Part shown: positions 21,500 to 33,860 of the stretch, one piece after another
Layout: the number at the start of each line of letters is the position of its first letter
How positions within the stretch are numbered: the first letter of the stretch is position 1
Source of the DNA: Clusia tigrina
Taxonomy: Eukaryota > Arthropoda > Insecta > Diptera > Clusiidae
Direction: 5' to 3'
Assembly: GCA_920105625.2 (NCBI GenBank)
Contig: OV050030.1
Span: forward strand, 66,741,807-66,805,806
DNA length: 64,000 nucleotides
Program-made: the position numbers and the translations under genes
The notes under the pieces: generated by a model
Database searches by the model: none
What the model saw: only the letters and a program-made list of their open reading frames with translations
What the model was told of the DNA's origin: nothing

Positions 21500-24400
21500 A
21501 TTAAGATGTCTCCAAAGTGCCTGCACAACAGGGTACCGATGCTGAAGGTGGTGCAGATTAATCTGCATCATTCTAAGAATGCATCAGATCATTTTGATGT
21601 TTTTCTGTGTGAGGAAGACCCGGACATCGGCATTGTGCATGAGCCATGGGCCAGAGGAAATGACGTTAAGGAGCTCAAGCTGACCAAATACAATATGCAC
21701 TATATCAGGAACGGTGATAAGATTCGATCATGTATCCTAGTTAAGAAAACAATTAATGCTTTTATCTGCCCACAGTATAGCACAGGCGATTTAACAGTCG
21801 TAAAAATTGAGGTGCCAAGCGGACCAGACCTACTAGCGGCATCAGCTTATATGGCGCACAGCAATGGCGCACCACCGGAAGAGGTAGCGTCCCTGGTCGC
21901 CAATGCTGCTGCCAAAAACGTTCCACTCCTTCTTGGATGCGACGTCAACGCGAGGCACACTCCATGGGGTAGCAACGAGGAAAATGAAAGGGGTGAGTCA
22001 CTTTTTAACTTTATAAATACTTCCAATCTTCCAGTATGTAACAGAGGGAATACTTCCACTTTTACCTTCCCCAGGTCTAATAAATGTGCTGGATGGGAAA
22101 AGGTCCTAGACTCTAATTTCAGAATACGTATCAGTCCAGGTAGGAGGATGGAGGGTATCCAACAAGAAGTCCTTCTCGGACAATATTTGGATAGTTTTCA
22201 GGGTAACTTTGAAAACCGTAGATGCTATTGCTTACAGAAACCCCAGGAGAATAAAGTAGGATATATTTACGAGGGTAGCTAGCTCAAAACTTAAAATTTC
22301 TGAGACAATGAAACTCGAATCTACTGAGGCGATAGCCAAAAAGTGGGGAATCTTGAGGAAGCTTAATATGGCTTACAAGTGCGCTTGTCCCGTCAGTAGG
22401 AGTAGAAAAACTCTTCCACCATGGTGGACCAAAAAATTATCGGATCTCAGGAAGAGAACCAGGAAACTGTTTAACCAATGTTATAGGGACAAAGATTGGG
22501 CATGATATAAAGAGTCTCAAAACTTACATAAAGTCTATCAGGGAAGCCAAGAAAAATGGCTGGAGAGAATTTTGTGAATCAATTGAGGTAACCTCTACTT
22601 CAGCAGGACTTGAAAAGATACTGTTCAAGGAACACACCAGCGCCTCTTTCCTTAGAAAGACGGATGGTATATGGACGGAAACATCTTCTCAAACACTTGA
22701 TTTCTTACTTCAAACACACTTCCCAGACTGTAAAGATACCGCGCATGTATCTCAATTATCCGTAATGGACAATCAGATGCCACCTGTTTGTGACCTGATA
22801 TTCACGGACGAAAAAATTAAACACTGGATCAATTGTTTCTCGCCTTATAAATCGCTGGGCTTGGATGGGATTTTCCCAATCATGCTGCAGGCCACAGGAT
22901 CCCATGGCTATAAGGCATGTATACGCTTCAACTACATCCCCCTCAGTTGGAGGAAAGTAAAGGTAGTTTTCATCCCAAAGGCGGGGAAGATTGGGCATGA
23001 GTCGTCAAAAGATTTTATACCCATTAGTCTTAGATCGTTTCTTCTCAAAACAATGGACAGGGCTCTGGAAATCTACCTTAGGCATACAGTGGATCAGTTC
23101 CCCCTCTCGAAGTCGCAACGCGCATATCTCAGGGGAAAATCTACGGAAACAGCTTTACATGAGGTAATTCGATCAGTAGAAAAGACAATCCACCATAAAC
23201 AGTACACGTTGGCAGCCTTTCTGTATGTTACAATGCTTAGAACTAGGGCCATTCAGTCTGAGCTGGGTAAGACGGTTCTTATCAAACACGTCAGTAGCAA
23301 AACACCACAAGGTGGGGTGATTTCACCCCTATTGTGGTTTCTGGTAATTGACAACATCCTCGGTATACTAGATTCAATGGGGATTAAGACGGTAGGAAAC
23401 GCGAACGATGTAGTGATAGCTGTATCAGGCATGTTCCCCTGTGTAATAAGTGATATTATGCAAAAGGGGCTGGACAAACTGAATTCCTGGGCGACAGGAT
23501 GTGAACTAGGTGTTAATCCAGATAATAAAGAACTGATACTTTTCACTAACAAGACCAAGATTCCGATCTTTAAACTTCCGAAACTTAATGGACCACAGCT
23601 TAAGCCAGCGGAGAAAGCGAAATACTTAGGAGTTATACTGGAACCCCAAGCTAAATTGGAGAACCAATGTAGAGCTAGGTCAGGAAAGCCTACGTAACTA
23701 CGTGGGAAAAAATGGGGACTACGCCCCCAAATCACTCACTAGATGTACAAAGCAATCGTGCGTCCAATACTAACTTATGGGTCAATAGTCTGGTGGCCAG
23801 CTCTAGATAAGGGTTATAACGTTCAGAGACTCAGTAGAGTTCAAAGAGCAGGTGCCGCTGGCATTGCAGGGAGCCTGAGAGCATGTCCAGCGGAGGCACT
23901 CAACGTAATGCTACACATCCTCCCTTTCGACCTGTACATTAAGAACGTAGTCTGCAACAGTGCGCTAAGGTTAAAAGCGACACAGTGCCGAGGGAATTAA
24001 CACAAATGACAACAGATTACATAGTTCCACAACTGGACTTCAAAAAGGACTTCAAGGTTAGATTTCCCTAGAGAAAAGTGTGGTCGAGAAGAATACTCCA
24101 AATGGAGTACGATATACCCATTTATACGGACGGTCAAAAATGGATCTGGACGTGGGGGCGGGGGTATTTTCTCCGCACGCTAACATTAACTACTGTACAC
24201 GCCTACCCGATACAGCTACAGTTTTTCAGGCGGAAGTACTCGCGATCAGAGAGGCATGTCGGCAGATCACCCACCACATTAGAGAAGGGCAGAGGAGCAC
24301 GGTTGCTATTTTTGTGGACAGCCAGGCTGCCATAAAAGCCCTACAATCAAACACCATCAACTCCACACTGGTCAGACAGTGCAATGAGGAACTTGGGCGC

Positions 24401-24960
24401 TAGGTCACCATGCTGACATCACAATCATCTGGGTCCCTGGACACAGGAATATAGATGGAAATGAGAAGGCTGATGAATTGGCCCCCAGAGGAACCTCTTT
24501 CGATCTAACCCATGTGGAACTAGTACCTGTTTCCATGGGTGCGATTAAGAGGGGCATCTACATGCTCTGTCTTACCTTAGCGGGCAATAGATGGAGGATA
24601 CTTACAACATGTAATACATCCCGGGCGACTGGCCAGTCTTTAACACAGCGTGATCTATGGATTTTATAAACCGTAGGGACACCAGCCGCCTCACGGCGGC
24701 CTTTACGGGTCACTGGCTCGTGGGTACTCATGCAGAGAAATTGCAGAGACCGTACAATATCCATTGTATAAGTTGGTGAAACTCAGAAGAGAAGGAAACC
24801 TTAATCCATTTTCTTTGCAAATGCCCAGCTCTAGCGGCCGCAAGAAATAGAACACTAGGAAACTATTTCCTAGCGAGTATATCCGATCTCTCGGCTGTCA
24901 AACCGAAAGATCTTTTAAAATACCTAAACTCCACAAAGTGGATTTAGTGAACAATCCATC
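21500..24960 (+). pseudogene. LOA-type ORF2: endonuclease, reverse transcriptase, RNase H
   Basis: The endonuclease is in the frame ending at 22282: MLKVVQINLHHSKNA (about 21540), IGIVHEPWARGNDV, LLLGCDVNARHTPWGS (catalytic Asp and Asn) and GNTSTFTFPR; the distal part is replaced by unrelated sequence. RT at 22765-23697 has SLGLDGIFPIMLQ, VKVVFIPKAGK, TPQGGVISPLLW. Motif A is lost with an internal deletion (AAFLYVTMLR), and the catalytic pair reads GNANDVVI, so it cannot be active. 23743-24000 (YKAIVRPILTYGSIVWWPAL) continues the RT tail. RNase H at 24080-24480 has MDLDVGAGVF, QAEVLAIREA, IFVDSQAAIKAL and NEKADELA. The end near 24950 (DLLKYLNSTKWI) matches the typical C-terminus. Confidence 0.75.
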
Positions 24961-25079
24961 GTTTTCTCCGGCGTTAGGAGAGGTTGTGGTATCAAAACGG
25001 GGCTAAGGCGGTAATTGTGATCCATGTGAGGACTGACTTGGATCAACCACCAAAACCAACCAACCAACCACAATGGAGA

Positions 25080-25460
25080 AAAAAATAGAACTGATGTGTT
25101 TATATCCTAGCGGAGTTATATCTATAGCTGAGAACCGAACAAATTTATGTTGATTGAAGGTACTCTTTGTTGTATTCTGCCATAGCAGAATATTTTATTC
25201 TATTTTTGAGAAAAATTCCAGTGCCACAAACAGCTTTACCAGCGAGATGCTTTGTATCATAAAATTTATAACCTGGTACACAAAAATAATTCTTATCGGT
25301 TATGAGAAGTATGTCGAATTCATTCATTTATAAAAAGTTCTAACTTATGCTGGCTTACACCGTTTGAATTCCATTGGCAGATATTCAGCACGTTTATTTC
25401 TGAGGTAACAGAAGTTGCATGGGCTGATTTTGGTTTCTCATCATTTCTATTATTTCTTGT
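25080..25460 (-). pseudogene. Jockey-clade ORF2 start (endonuclease), fragment
   Basis: On the minus strand, INVLNICQWNSNGVSQHKLE (from about 25405) opens ORF2, followed by NEFDILLITDKNYFCVPGYKFYDTKHLAGKA, GTGIFLKNRIKYSAMAEYNKEYLQST (25327-25145). These are the first blocks of a Jockey endonuclease. The key LISETHF motif has decayed to LITDKNYF. Sequence is cut at about 25080, where the LOA element's tail begins. Confidence 0.7.
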
Positions 25461-25859
25461 ATTGAAATTATGAACTGCGTCATTCCTTCAAATTTGTGAT
25501 GTTTTGTACCACTACCTATTTGCGGGTCGGCCCCTGATTTACGACGTTGTCCTTATGTCGGAGGATGAAATTGACTTCTGTGGCTGTGCAATGATAGTGT
25601 TATTTGGCTGAGTGCGCTTATTCTTTATCTGAGGGTCCGTATTCCTAATTTATTGGTAAACAGGGAAACCTCTGTTATTGATAGTATAGATACCACTACA
25701 ATTACTGTACTTTCTGGTAGCACTGTGAGCTTTGATCTCCATATCGCCCTACTGATTGCATTTAACTGAGCTTAGAACACACTGCAATGGTCGGCAAGCC
25801 AATCAAATAGGCGAAGGTTTAACATAAACTATTACTTGGCAGCTATTAGATTCCAGCTT
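25461..25859. other. Probable decayed Jockey ORF1 end
   Basis: Minus-strand sequence immediately upstream of the ORF2 start above. Only short frames remain and I could not place zinc knuckles, so this is called from position alone. Confidence 0.3.
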
Positions 25860-26395
25860 CAACAGCAGGAGCTGTCCGTTAGGTTCCATAATAGTGGTGA
25901 TAGGACTCTTCCTTCAGGTGTTCTTCTGATCGCATACCGGATGCTCTGAGAACATTTTTATTTTTTGTAAGTGGTTCTTTATCATCCGAATTATATTCTG
26001 TGTATATTTAGGTCCGCTAGCGCGACCAGTGTAAATTCTGATTTGATGTTGTTGAAAGCTTCTTCGATGTCGACGAATGCTATCAACGTGTATTCCTTGT
26101 TTAAGATTGATTTTTAACTTTTGTCGCAAGAGAATGCTTGGCTGTCTCCGTGGACTTCCCTCTTATGTGCGTCTGTTGGAGTTGGGAAACTTTGCTATTG
26201 TCAATGGTTCCGCAAATATACACGTCTATTAGTTTATCCAGAGTCTTTAGTAAACACGACGTAAGGAATATAGGTCTGAAGTTTTTTGTTGTTGCATTGC
26301 TACATCTTCTTCCTTTAGGTATGAAGACTACCTTTAATCTGTTCTAACTTCATGGTGCATGAGATAGGCGGATGCAGAAGCTACAACTAGATACC
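25860..26395 (-). pseudogene. R1/LOA-type LINE reverse transcriptase fragment
   Basis: On the minus strand, RLKVVFIPKGRRC, KNFRPIFLTSCLLKTLDKLI and IRGKSTET (26350-26150), then TLIAFVDIEEAFNNIKSEFT (about 26100-26040; motif A Asp kept) and RRTPEGRVLSPLLWN (about 25930-25890). These are RT motifs of the R1/LOA group. A gap separates the segments and stops interrupt the end. Family resemblance to the LOA element at 20225 is clear, but it is in opposite orientation and a separate copy. Confidence 0.7.
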
Positions 26396-27050
26396 TGCTT
26401 ATAGGTAATTTATTGATATTAAATATTATATTTTTTCAGAATTATCGATTCACAATAATAACTATAATATTAATATTTGCTCTTGCTGATAAAAGCATCC
26501 CAAAATATTGTGAAGTTCAATTATATGCAACATCACTTAATTGTAAAAAAAACCAATTTTTGTCACTAAAAGATTTCGAAATTATCTAAAAAGTACTGAA
26601 ATTTCGTAATTTTTCACCATACCACCCCTTTCTACACAAATGTCCCAGTCGATGTATCATAATCTGTTATTTGGGATCATATAATTATAATTTGGTATTA
26701 TTATATGGTGAATTAGCATTTTTGGTTATTGCATTATCATAAGGAACAATACTGTTAATTATATATTTGTCGGCATATGTAGAACTTTCCTGCTAGGGAG
26801 ATATTGCTTAAATACAGTATCTAAAATAGTAATAGTAATAAAAATATAAATAAATGAGACCAATAAAATATACAAACAAACAACAATAAAACATGGTATC
26901 AGAAGTGAAAGTGAAGAGAATAATTTCCAAAAATAAATATAAAATAAAAAGAATTCAGTTATAAAGTTATCGATTGAGTTGCGTAGCTAAACGCAGAAGG
27001 TGTCACAAAGTATATAACTGTCTAGTATTTAGCAATGATTAAAAAAAGCC
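26396..27050. other. AT-rich spacer
   Basis: I see nothing coding or repeated in this stretch. Confidence 0.4.
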
Positions 27051-27054
27051 AAAC

Positions 27055-27660
27055 ATGGCATCGGGAATGGCATTCGCTACCACAGCCACTAGTTTGTGCA
27101 AACCTTGCCAAAGAGTGACCAAAATGAAAGCAGTCAAGTACGGCTGCTTTTTTGTAAATGTGGATGCAACTCTTGCGTCCATGAGACATTTTTATAAGCA
27201 TTGTCGTATTAAGAAGTATTCTTTACCTTGCATAATCGACGAAAGGCTGAATTCAAAGACATGGTCGACCTTAACATATATCAAGAGAACGCATTGGCAT
27301 TTGCATATACTTAGGACTACTTCGAAAATATGTATATACGAGTACAGCAAATATTGTGTTGTCAGTTTTTTTCAGTGAAGTCTCCATTAAATAGAAAATG
27401 TAAGTTTATTTTGATTATTTATTATAATTATTGCTTGAATAATTGATAATATTGTTTACTTCTTTAGGATTCAGAAAAAGTTAGTGGGAGAGCACATACT
27501 GGACCATACACATTTAGGGCAGAAGAGTCTTCCAAATTGCGTCAAAGACAAAGTTATTTTACAGGGATTATGGGAGTAACTAGGAAACAAATTAAATCCA
27601 GTTGGTGCATCCATTAAAGATGTGAAGTCCTGGCGGAAGGTATATATGCTAATTTGAGAG
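27055..27660 (+). pseudogene. Myb/zeste-like DNA-binding domain fragment with possible introns
   Basis: 27475-27640 reads, with one stop, LVGEHILDHTHLGQ...KVILQGLWE then LGNKLNPVGASIKDVKSWRK. This resembles the Myb/SANT-like domain of zeste/NAIF1-type proteins, many of which belong to Harbinger-type elements. It is preceded by a good intron (GTAAGTTT at 27401 to CTTCTTTAG at about 27469) and followed by another donor-like AAG|GTATAT (about 27639). The 107-aa frame at 27055-27378 just upstream is unrecognised and may or may not be an upstream exon. In-frame stop makes it a likely pseudogene. Confidence 0.4.
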
Positions 27661-28350
27661 TTGGGGCTGCTGTCTTTGACATATGACCTTTGAATTTCAG
27701 TTCTGAGAGCAAATAATTAAATGCCTCTTTAGTCATCCTAAAAGGATGTATGTATGTGTATATATACTAAATAAATAGTGTGAAAATCGTATTCAATTAC
27801 TTCTTATGCTGCTGGAAATGACAAAGGACTGCTTTTGTCTTCGCAAGTATAAGTGATTTCTTTATTCTTCTGAATCTGAAGAACTTACAAAATAAAATAA
27901 TGGGGGATTCACTGTCATATGTAAATTAACTTATGTATGTATTTTAAAATATAAACTACTTTTTTTGATATTGATTATTCACAATGTAAGTTGGAAAATC
28001 CTGTACATTTAGTAGAAATTTCATTTCGATTAGTATCGAGGGCCGTGGTCTGGTAATTCTATTCGATCACCAATGCCCCGATTTGGCCCCAGATGTCGCA
28101 AATTCGCTCGTGTAGTTCAAGTATTTATCAAAATGTATTCCTTGTTTGTCAAAAAGAAATGCTAATACACAATGAAGTAGAATGGAACTAGACAAGTTGC
28201 ATGAGATGAGCTACTCATCTCAATCGCTATATATGATCCGTTAAATAAAGTTGTAATACGGACTAACAGCTTAAAAGATGGTCTGGGGTTTCGATGCAGG
28301 AATAAAGGCCGTCTAGAAGTATCAGTGTACATAAGTGGAGAAAAAGTTGG
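27661..28350. other. Unassigned sequence
   Basis: No gene recognised. The part from about 28230 may be the upstream end of the gypsy fragment that follows. Confidence 0.3.
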
Positions 28351-28359
28351 TAGATTGTG

Positions 28360-28990
28360 AGTGATTCAACTATTATCTATACGGACGAGACTTTTGTGTG
28401 CAATCAGATCACAAACTCCTAGAATCACTAATATATCATAATATTGATGATATTACTCCAATATTACAACGAATGTCCAGGGAGATGCTTAATTTCCCAG
28501 AGTTGTATATTAGAAATACTTCAGGAAAATTTATGTTAATGCCATATTGTCTTTCAAGTGCTGCCATTTAAAAGAAGTAGGAATTTTGCAAAGAGTTGAC
28601 CAATGTGGAGCATTTTCTAAGTAACCGTGTTCGTCGCGGGAGAGTTTTAAAATATACACTCACAAACTAAGCAAAGGTGAGTAGTATCTGCATTTCCTAA
28701 GAACGTTGAGAATCATCAGCTTGATAGCTTCACTTTTTTACAAACTCTGGGATGAGGATGCATGCTTCACATATTGGAATCGAAAAAACTTTTGCTCACC
28801 AAGAACTCGATTTTTTTTGGACGGGAATGACAATTGACTTAACCGAATTGGTTAAGAACAATTTTGGCGCAGCAATGCAAAAATGAGATTAATACGAGAC
28901 TCATTGCCGGAGTATCCATTTCATATAGTCTGAACTCAAGATTAATTGAAAAGAAGATTACGCCATGCGCAGATCTGCTATTCTTCTCTA
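28360..28990 (+). pseudogene. gypsy pol remnant (RNase H to integrase finger)
   Basis: Around 28400-28570 the frames read CVQSDHKLLESLIYHNIDDITPILQRMSREMLNFPELYIRN-like segments, the RNase H/connection region of gypsy elements. Around 28760-28850 IGIEKTFAHQELDFFW and MTIDLTELVKN resemble the zinc-finger start of gypsy integrase. Many frame changes and stops, and no LTR recognised nearby. Confidence 0.5.
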
Positions 28991-29218
28991 AACAAAAATA
29001 CAGCACAGCTAATTGGCTGTGACGTCATGTGGTACCTTAAAATATTTTGTGATATGAAATATGCATGTGCAAAGGCAATTATTTGTATACTAAAAGGTTT
29101 TTAATTATTTTGAATTATATTTAAGTAAATAAATGCCCTTGTAAGTAAACGAGTACAAATTCTATTTGTATTATATATTATATTATATAATATATAATTA
29201 TATTTGTAAGCAAAGGAA
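28991..29218. other. AT-rich spacer
   Basis: Contains a TATATTATATTATATAATATATAAT palindromic AT stretch at about 29170-29200; otherwise nothing recognised. Confidence 0.4.
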
Positions 29219-29540
29219 TGCATTTAATCCAAATACTTGGCGTATTTGCATACAATATTTTGATGAAGTTCATAGCGACGAATTTGCAGTTTGAAATGGG
29301 TAATATTCTTTTTTTTTAATTCACTTTTAAAAATGTTTAATTACAGGATTTTCAATGAGAAGCCGTTTAAAGCCAGGTGCATTCCGTCTTTGAACAAAAA
29401 TATAGAGCCCATAACACAGCTTCACAAATGCCTTATTGACGAAGCTTCTAATGTAAATTGCTACATTAAGTTAGTCTGCCGAGCCAGAATGTTCTTTGCA
29501 ATAAGAAAACTTAATAAAGATATTCTACAAAATGCATACA
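29219..29540 (+). pseudogene. P-element-like (THAP9-type) transposase C-terminal fragment, unit 1
   Basis: A frame ending at 29560 reads IFNEKPFKARCIPSLNKNIE, PITQLHKCLIDEA and CRARMFFAIRKLNKDILQN, a pattern like the C-terminal domain of P-element/THAP9 transposases. A 47-bp gap with GT...TTACAG ends (29300-29346) may be an intron. The sequence stops abruptly at AAACGAGTACAGAAG, the end of the modular repeat. A shorter copy with an internal deletion lies at 44530-44668 with the same junction. Assignment is by eye and moderate. Confidence 0.45.
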
Positions 29541-30950
29541 AAACGAGTACAGAAGTCTGAAGTCGGGTTAGACCGACTTCGAAATACCCTTTAGCTTTTC
29601 TTGTGCGTGCGAGTTCAACAATGCGGATGTTTTTTCATAAATCATCATTAGGAGCTTATCTACGGTAATTTTCGGTAGGGTACCTTGAATTGACTATATC
29701 GACCCCATTTCTTGTGTATGGCTTTGTAGTGTCAATATAACCACTAATTTATAATTTCGTCCAAAAATATTGTATAGGTTGTAAATTATAATAATATGTC
29801 AATAGTGGGCGTGGCTGTAAAAATAGCACGCCCATTTCTTGTGTGCTGTTTAATGTTAGTAACCGCAACATTCATGTGAAATTTCGTTGATAAATCTTTA
29901 ATAGGAACCTAGTAATGATTTTTGGTTAATTGTGGGCGTGGCAGTAATAATAATCTGCCCATATTTGGAATGCATGTTAGGACAGACGCATTGTATACAA
30001 CTATCAATTTGTATTCATATATCATTACTAGAAGCATAGATAGGGTAATTTTCTTTAAGTGGGGTCCCCAAAGTACATTATATTGGAGTGTCGCGGGTAC
30101 GACTTTGGCTAAAGAGGTATTGCTTAAAACAACTACAGGAGTACGTATGTTTATTCTGTAAAATAATTAAATTTAGTACATTGATGATCAAATACTACAA
30201 ACTTACCGCAGTTTTGCACCCTCTCTTTCGTCTTTCGATGTTCAAGATCAAATGGCCGTTTTAGGCAGCGCTTTGACGAACATAGGAAAAGAGAGAAAGA
30301 AGAATGCGCAACATTGTTTTATAACCCAGAGTTGTACAAAACGGGTCTCTGAATTTTAACTATAAATCTAACGAAAGTTAATAATACTATTTTCCAACAG
30401 GGAGGGAGGCGTATACTTCATCTGATCGATCCCGAATCTTATATATCGCTTTGCAGGGTCCATATACGTACTAATATATAATTTGTCCAAAAATATTGTA
30501 TAGGCCGCAAGTTATAATAATATGTCAATAGTGGGCGTGGCTGTATAAATAACACGCCCATTTTTTGTGAGTTGTTTCATGTTAGTACCCGCAACATTCC
30601 TGTGAAGTTTCGTTGATAAATCTTTAATAGGAACCTAATAACGATTTTTGGATAATTGTGGGCGTGGCAGTAGCAATAATCTGCCCATATATGGAATGCA
30701 CGCCAGTACTGACCCAGTGTATACAACTATCAATTTGTATTCATCATATCATTACTAGAAGCATAGATAGGGTAATTGTCTTTAAGTGGGGTCCCTAAAG
30801 TTCATTATATGGGAGGGAGGCGTATACTTCATCTGATTGACTCCGAATCTTGTATATGGCTTTGCAGGGTCCATATACGTAGTAATATACAATTTCGTCC
30901 AAAAATATTGTATAGGTCGTAAGTTATAATAATATGTCAATAGTGGGTAA
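29541..30950 (-). repeat. GCCACGCCCAC modular repeat, copy B (inverted)
   Basis: Minus orientation: hairpin end at 29559-29580, then modules with GTGGGCGTGGC at 29805, 29932, 30531 and 30658. Two full modules of roughly 430 bp (about 29680-30090 and 30400-30835) and one partial module (30836-30950) are arranged in tandem. The first two are separated by a foreign piece of about 300 bp (30095-30395) with no similarity I can name. Copy C follows in opposite orientation with only a couple of bases between. Confidence 0.75.
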
Positions 30951-30952
30951 AT

Positions 30953-32450
30953 AAAAAGAGGTAAATAGGGTATACCACCTTTGTGCTTTTGAGAGGGATT
31001 GCAATTTCAACAAGAAGGCGTGTTAGGTATGAACATATATATACAGATATGATCAGAATCACTTTCTAAGCAATTTTTATTTTGTCCGTCCGTCTGTCCG
31101 TCTGTGGCCACTTTTTCCTACACCGTTAGAGCTCTCTTACTGAAATTTTGCAAAAGTGTAGCCTGCACAAAGATACAGAACGAGATTACTATATGGGCCG
31201 ATTTGGACAAAGACCACGCTTACCCATATAAGAACTTTTTTCACATTTTTTAAAATAACTAGAACTTCGGTCCAATTGACGGAATCGTGACATTATTTGG
31301 CAGTTATGGAGATGTGGGTCCTGCTAAACACTGTGCAAAAAGTGGGCGGTATATATTAACTGCCACGCCCACTATTAACAAATATTAATAACTTAAGATC
31401 TGGTACAGATTTACGGACGAAATTTTACGGGAAGGAATCTATCTGCAACAAATGGGGCTGATCAGAAAAAAGACACGCCCACTTTTGATATAGGAAACGT
31501 TCGGGTCTAAAATTAAAATTAGCCTACCTTTGCTCGTATTGATCCCAGCGGAATAAAAATTGGGAGAAACATACATGGGGACCATAATAGTGTGTGTGCA
31601 GAATATGGAAAAACGTAATACAGCTGCCACGCCCACAATTAGTCAAAAATCATTACTGTGTTCCTATTAAAGATTTCTCAACGAAATTTCACACGAATGC
31701 TGCGGGTACTAACATTAAACACCACACAAAATATGGGGGTGTTGTTTCTACAGCCACACCCACTATTGACATATTATTATAACTTGCGACCTATACAATA
31801 TTTTTGGACGAAATTTTATATTACTACGTATATGGACCCTACAAAGCCATATACAAGACTCTGGGTCGATCAGAGGAAGGATACGCCTCCCTCCCATATA
31901 ATGAACTTTGGAGACCCCACTTAAAGATAATTGCCCTATCTATGCTTCTAGTGATGATATATGAAAACATATTGCTATATGTATACATTTGGTCTGTACT
32001 AGCATGCATTCCAAATATGGGCAGATTATTACTGCTGCCACGCCCACAATTAACCAAAAATCATTACTAGGTTTCTATTAGAGATTTTTCAACGAACATT
32101 TTTTTTTTTTGGAAGGTTGCGGGTAGTAACATTAAACACTACACAAAAAATGGTCGTGTTATTGTTACAGCCACGCCCACTTTTGACACATTATTATAAC
32201 TATCGACCTACACAATATTTTTTGACGAAATTTTATGTTATATGTGATTATATTAACACTAGAAAGCCATACACAAGAAATGGGGTCGATATAATCATTT
32301 CAAGGTACCCTACCAAAAATTAACTTGAATATGCTCCTAATGATGATTTATGAAGAAAACATCCTCATTGTTGAACTCGCACACACAAGAAAAGGTAAAG
32401 GGTATTTCGAAGTCGGTCTAACCCGACTTCAGACTTCTGTACTCGTTTTT
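30953..32450 (+). repeat. GCCACGCCCAC modular repeat, copy C
   Basis: Starts AGGTAAATAGGGTATACCACC, as copy A starts, includes the GTCCGTCCGTCTGTCCGTCTG stretch (31083-31105), GCCACGCCCAC at about 31362, 31626, 32038 and 32169, and ends with the same hairpin (32409-32430) and ACTCGTTTT. Together with copy B it forms a head-to-head inverted pair of about 1.4-kb arms. Confidence 0.75.
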
Positions 32451-33179
32451 TGTTTGTTCTTGTTTTTGCCAAATTTTTTTTTTTTGCGAATATTAAACCT
32501 AAAAGACTATGAAAATGCATTATCGAAATTTTAAAAAATTATCCCGAAATTGCATAAATAACTTAAATTTGTTGTTTTCATATGTTGTACGTAGACTTTC
32601 TTTGCTAAGTGTGTATAAATATGTATGTATGTATGTATGTATGTTCGTGCGTGGACAACTATTGGCTATAGTTTTGTTATTGCTTAACTTTATGTATTTG
32701 AATTTGGATTGATGATTGGGTTTTCCACCCTTTCATTATTTGATGTGCTGCTGATGCCGTAGATTAACTTAAAATTCATAGTAATTATAGGGAGTTCTAG
32801 AATTTAAAAAAAACTACCATCTAGCTTAATAACTACTTTATATATGAGTTATATTAATTATAGATTAAGTTTTGGAAATGTATATGAATGATTCTTATTA
32901 CAGTATTACGTGTTATAGAACTTCCTGTCGACAGCACTTGCGCACTTTCCCTTTGTGTACTGGCTGTTGGTATCCACAACTCAAGTGATGTGGCGTTTAA
33001 GATAGAAAATATTGCTTTGCTGTTTCGCAAAAAATGCTGTGTAAAAAGATGAGGAAAGGCTAAAAGGCAATCTAATAATTCAAATGTAGAATTTTCTATT
33101 CGAACCATAGATTTATTTGAAATGGAGGAGTAATCAGAAGGCAATGATTTTAATTTGAAAAATTCTCCAAAAAACATTC
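32451..33179. other. Unassigned sequence upstream of the P-like fragment
   Basis: AT-rich, with a GTATGTATGTATGTATG stretch near 32622-32645. Frames on both strands (for example minus 33177-32854) are not recognised. The THAP finger of a P-like transposase would be expected here but I could not find it. Confidence 0.3.
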
Positions 33180-33860
33180 CCTTTGATGATAGTCCAGCTC
33201 CCTTATACGATAATTGCGAAAAGCTTTTGAAATTAGAAAATCAGTGCAAGAACAAATACAAGAAACTCTTTAAATATTAGAATAAGGTGCGAACAACTTT
33301 AAAGGTTGAGTAACGTAGTAAGCAACGTATCTGTAGAAACACCATTCCTTGAAATACACGAAGAGAAAATTGTTTGTAAGTTTGATTTTCCATATTTAAT
33401 AAAGTATTTTAAAAATGGTGTGCTGAAATGTTTCTTGAAAACATCTAATGTCAGTTTTGATATAGTTCGAGAAGTATATGATATACACAAACTAAAATTG
33501 TAGAAATTACTAAATTTACGAAACATTTCAAAGAATTAGCCTTGACCACGTACAATTTTTTGTGAAAAATTTAATGCTTGAATAGTGGGTCGCTGAATGG
33601 AGATAACTGCTACAGGTAACATAATAATGCAACTCATAAATATATTCAGACATTTCTGAAATATTTGGAAGCACTAGAAGTTTTTTGTAGATGGAATGTG
33701 GCTGGCCTTAAATTTAGTACTTTTACTTATTGATGAAACTTTGGAGGAGAGAAGTGAAATAGTATTTGTCAAAACACCCTCCAGAAGTACAGCATTAAGT
33801 TTATCAGCCGGCCAAATCGCTTCCTTGTACAGGTCTACCGAGCGTTTGTCCCAACAGGAA
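33180..33860 (+). pseudogene. P-element-like transposase, middle part, unit 1
   Basis: Segments in order: CEKLLKLENQCKNKYKKLF (coiled coil, about 33212-33270), EEKIVCKFDFPYLIKYFKNG and VSFDIVREVYDIHKLK (33306-33500), ITKFTKHFKELALTTYNF (about 33509-33562), FLKYLEALEVFCRWN (about 33655-33700), and TPSRSTALSLSAGQIASLYR (in 33696-33926). The string of a coiled coil, a CxFDFPxLIKxFxN block and a later STALSxxAxQ block is what I expect in P-family transposases. Stops and frame changes between the blocks mean it is inactive. A near-duplicate sits at 45158-45822. Confidence 0.55.

Larger units (their letters stand above)
20225..25072 (+). mobile_element. LOA-type LINE, nearly full length, decayed
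   Basis: Plus-strand non-LTR element with a GC-richer composition than its flanks. ORF1 contains a conserved LINE ORF1 domain, and ORF2 has endonuclease, reverse transcriptase and RNase H in that order. RNase H within ORF2 fits the LOA and I groups. The 3' end carries a short CAACCAACCAACCAAC tail (about 25047-25068), as expected of LINEs ending in simple repeats. It runs against a minus-strand Jockey fragment on the right. The 5' edge near 20225 is approximate. Confidence 0.75.

Noticed and set aside
27055..27378. Host gene of 107 aa
   Set aside because: No similarity recognised, overlaps a low-information region, and the nearby Myb-like segment has an in-frame stop.
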